Source: Candidatus Caldilinea saccharophila
GTDB lineage: Bacteria; Chloroflexota; Anaerolineae; Caldilineales; Caldilineaceae
DNA: 64,000 nt
Assembly (NCBI GenBank): GCA_016710365.1
Contig: JADJVW010000021.1
Location: forward strand, 46,707-110,706
Reading direction: 5' to 3'
In this document: piece after piece, positions 63,494 to 64,000 of the stretch
How the letters are laid out: the number at the start of each line of letters is the position of its first letter
How positions within the stretch are numbered: the stretch's first letter is position 1
The notes under the pieces: generated by a model
Seen by the model: the letters and a program-made list of their open reading frames with translations, nothing else
What the model was told of the DNA's origin: nothing
The model's database searches: none
Translations under genes and position numbers: made by a program

Positions 63494-64000
63494 GGGTGGC
63501 TGGTCAGGCGTGGAAAAATAGAACGCGGGTTGTGCGGGCGCCACGGATGCGCGCAGGTCACAACCAAGAAAATCAGCGGAGATGCGCCTGATCCGCCCCT
63601 CCCTCCGCATTCTGTGCCTGAGATGGTTGAGTCGAGGGCATCAACTTAGCCATATTTCTCACCAGTCAGCGCCGGTGGGGGAAGATACGCGGCAGCGTGC
63701 GAGCATCAAAGCAGACGAGAGGGTGCGGGGCGACGCTCGCAAGAGAAACGCCATCATTTCGCCGGCCTTATTCCGCCGTCTCCCAGAGAGAAAGGCAAGC
63801 AAGAGGGGGTAAATCGCCAGGCGCGCAAACGCAACGCATGGCATCCGGCGTGCTGTTTTGGCGCAAGGCAGGCTCGTTGCTCGCAGGTGGGGCGCCTGGA
63901 GCGAAAAAACTCACAAAAAAAGGGGAGGAGACTTGGCAAATGTGTGGGAATCCGGTAGACTATCGTTGCAGCGTACACGAATTGGCAAGATTTAGGAGTG
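63494..64000 (+). promoter_or_regulatory. Gene-free stretch after cas2 with promoter at its end (possible CRISPR leader)
   Basis: 507 bases with no credible gene; a faint R1-like GATGCGCCTGATCCGCC word is near 63580. At 63933-63938 TTGGCA, 17 bases, TAGACT (63956-63961) point rightwards, with an A-rich run before (AAAAAACTCACAAAAAAA, 63904-63921). This is the position where a leader and array usually follow cas2, but no direct repeat is visible before the end. Confidence 0.35.

Noticed and set aside
63582..63844. Small open frames on both strands after cas2
   Set aside because: No ribosome site, no family pattern, low-complexity Arg-rich content.

Overview
The window is GC-rich (about 60% or more by eye) and reads like a chromosomal segment of a Chloroflexota bacterium, perhaps of the Caldilineales/Anaerolineae type. 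The evidence is indirect: secreted proteins with Thr/Pro-rich linkers, SH3b, FG-GAP and TolB-like repeats, a WYL regulator beside a type I-D CRISPR-Cas locus, and several families of intergenic inverted repeats. No rRNA or complete tRNA gene was seen.

Layout. 1-2.3 kb: 5' part of ilvD and an interrupted Gfo/Idh/MocA oxidoreductase, both on the minus strand. 2.6-4 kb: a group II PLP decarboxylase. 4-18.2 kb: a fucoside-use island (promoter with a 20-bp palindromic operator, sugar ABC transporter, UroD-like protein, MFS carrier, GHL6-like hydrolase, one GH95 and two GH29 alpha-L-fucosidases). 18.2-18.7 kb: a tmRNA-like 3' remnant and a livH fragment. 18.7-26.4 kb: branched-chain amino acid operon (promoter, 30-aa Ile/Leu/Val-rich leader peptide, attenuator, ilvB, ilvN, ilvC, short pyruvate kinase, DUF4160/DUF2442 pair, 44-aa ORF, leuA). 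26.5-34.8 kb: nucleoside hydrolase, RelBE-like pair, PfkB kinase, YceI lipoprotein, MazG fusion, enolase-superfamily dehydratase and sugar isomerase. 35-38.7 kb: hypABCDE. 38.7-51.4 kb: SLC13 transporter, secreted proteins, a SelW/Rdx protein with an in-frame UGA, HNH nuclease, pyrB, pyrC. 51.7-63.5 kb: type I-D CRISPR-Cas (WYL regulator, cas10d with internal cas11d start, csc2, csc1, cas3, broken vapBC remnant, cas6, cas4, cas1, cas2). No CRISPR array is inside the window, but a promoter pointing off its right end may be the start of a leader.

How the genes work together. The fucoside genes would bind and import a fucosylated sugar and cut off fucose. The ilv/leu genes make branched-chain amino acids and look controlled by ribosome-mediated attenuation: a segment at the end of the leader ORF can pair with the 5' arm of the terminator. 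The hyp genes would mature a [NiFe]-hydrogenase encoded elsewhere.

Quality warning. About 20 frameshifts occur across some 16 genes, including conserved housekeeping genes. Most are explained by loss of one or two bases in a G/C context, so a sequencing or assembly artefact is more likely than mass decay. Frameshifted genes are therefore given as single CDS entries with the break noted.
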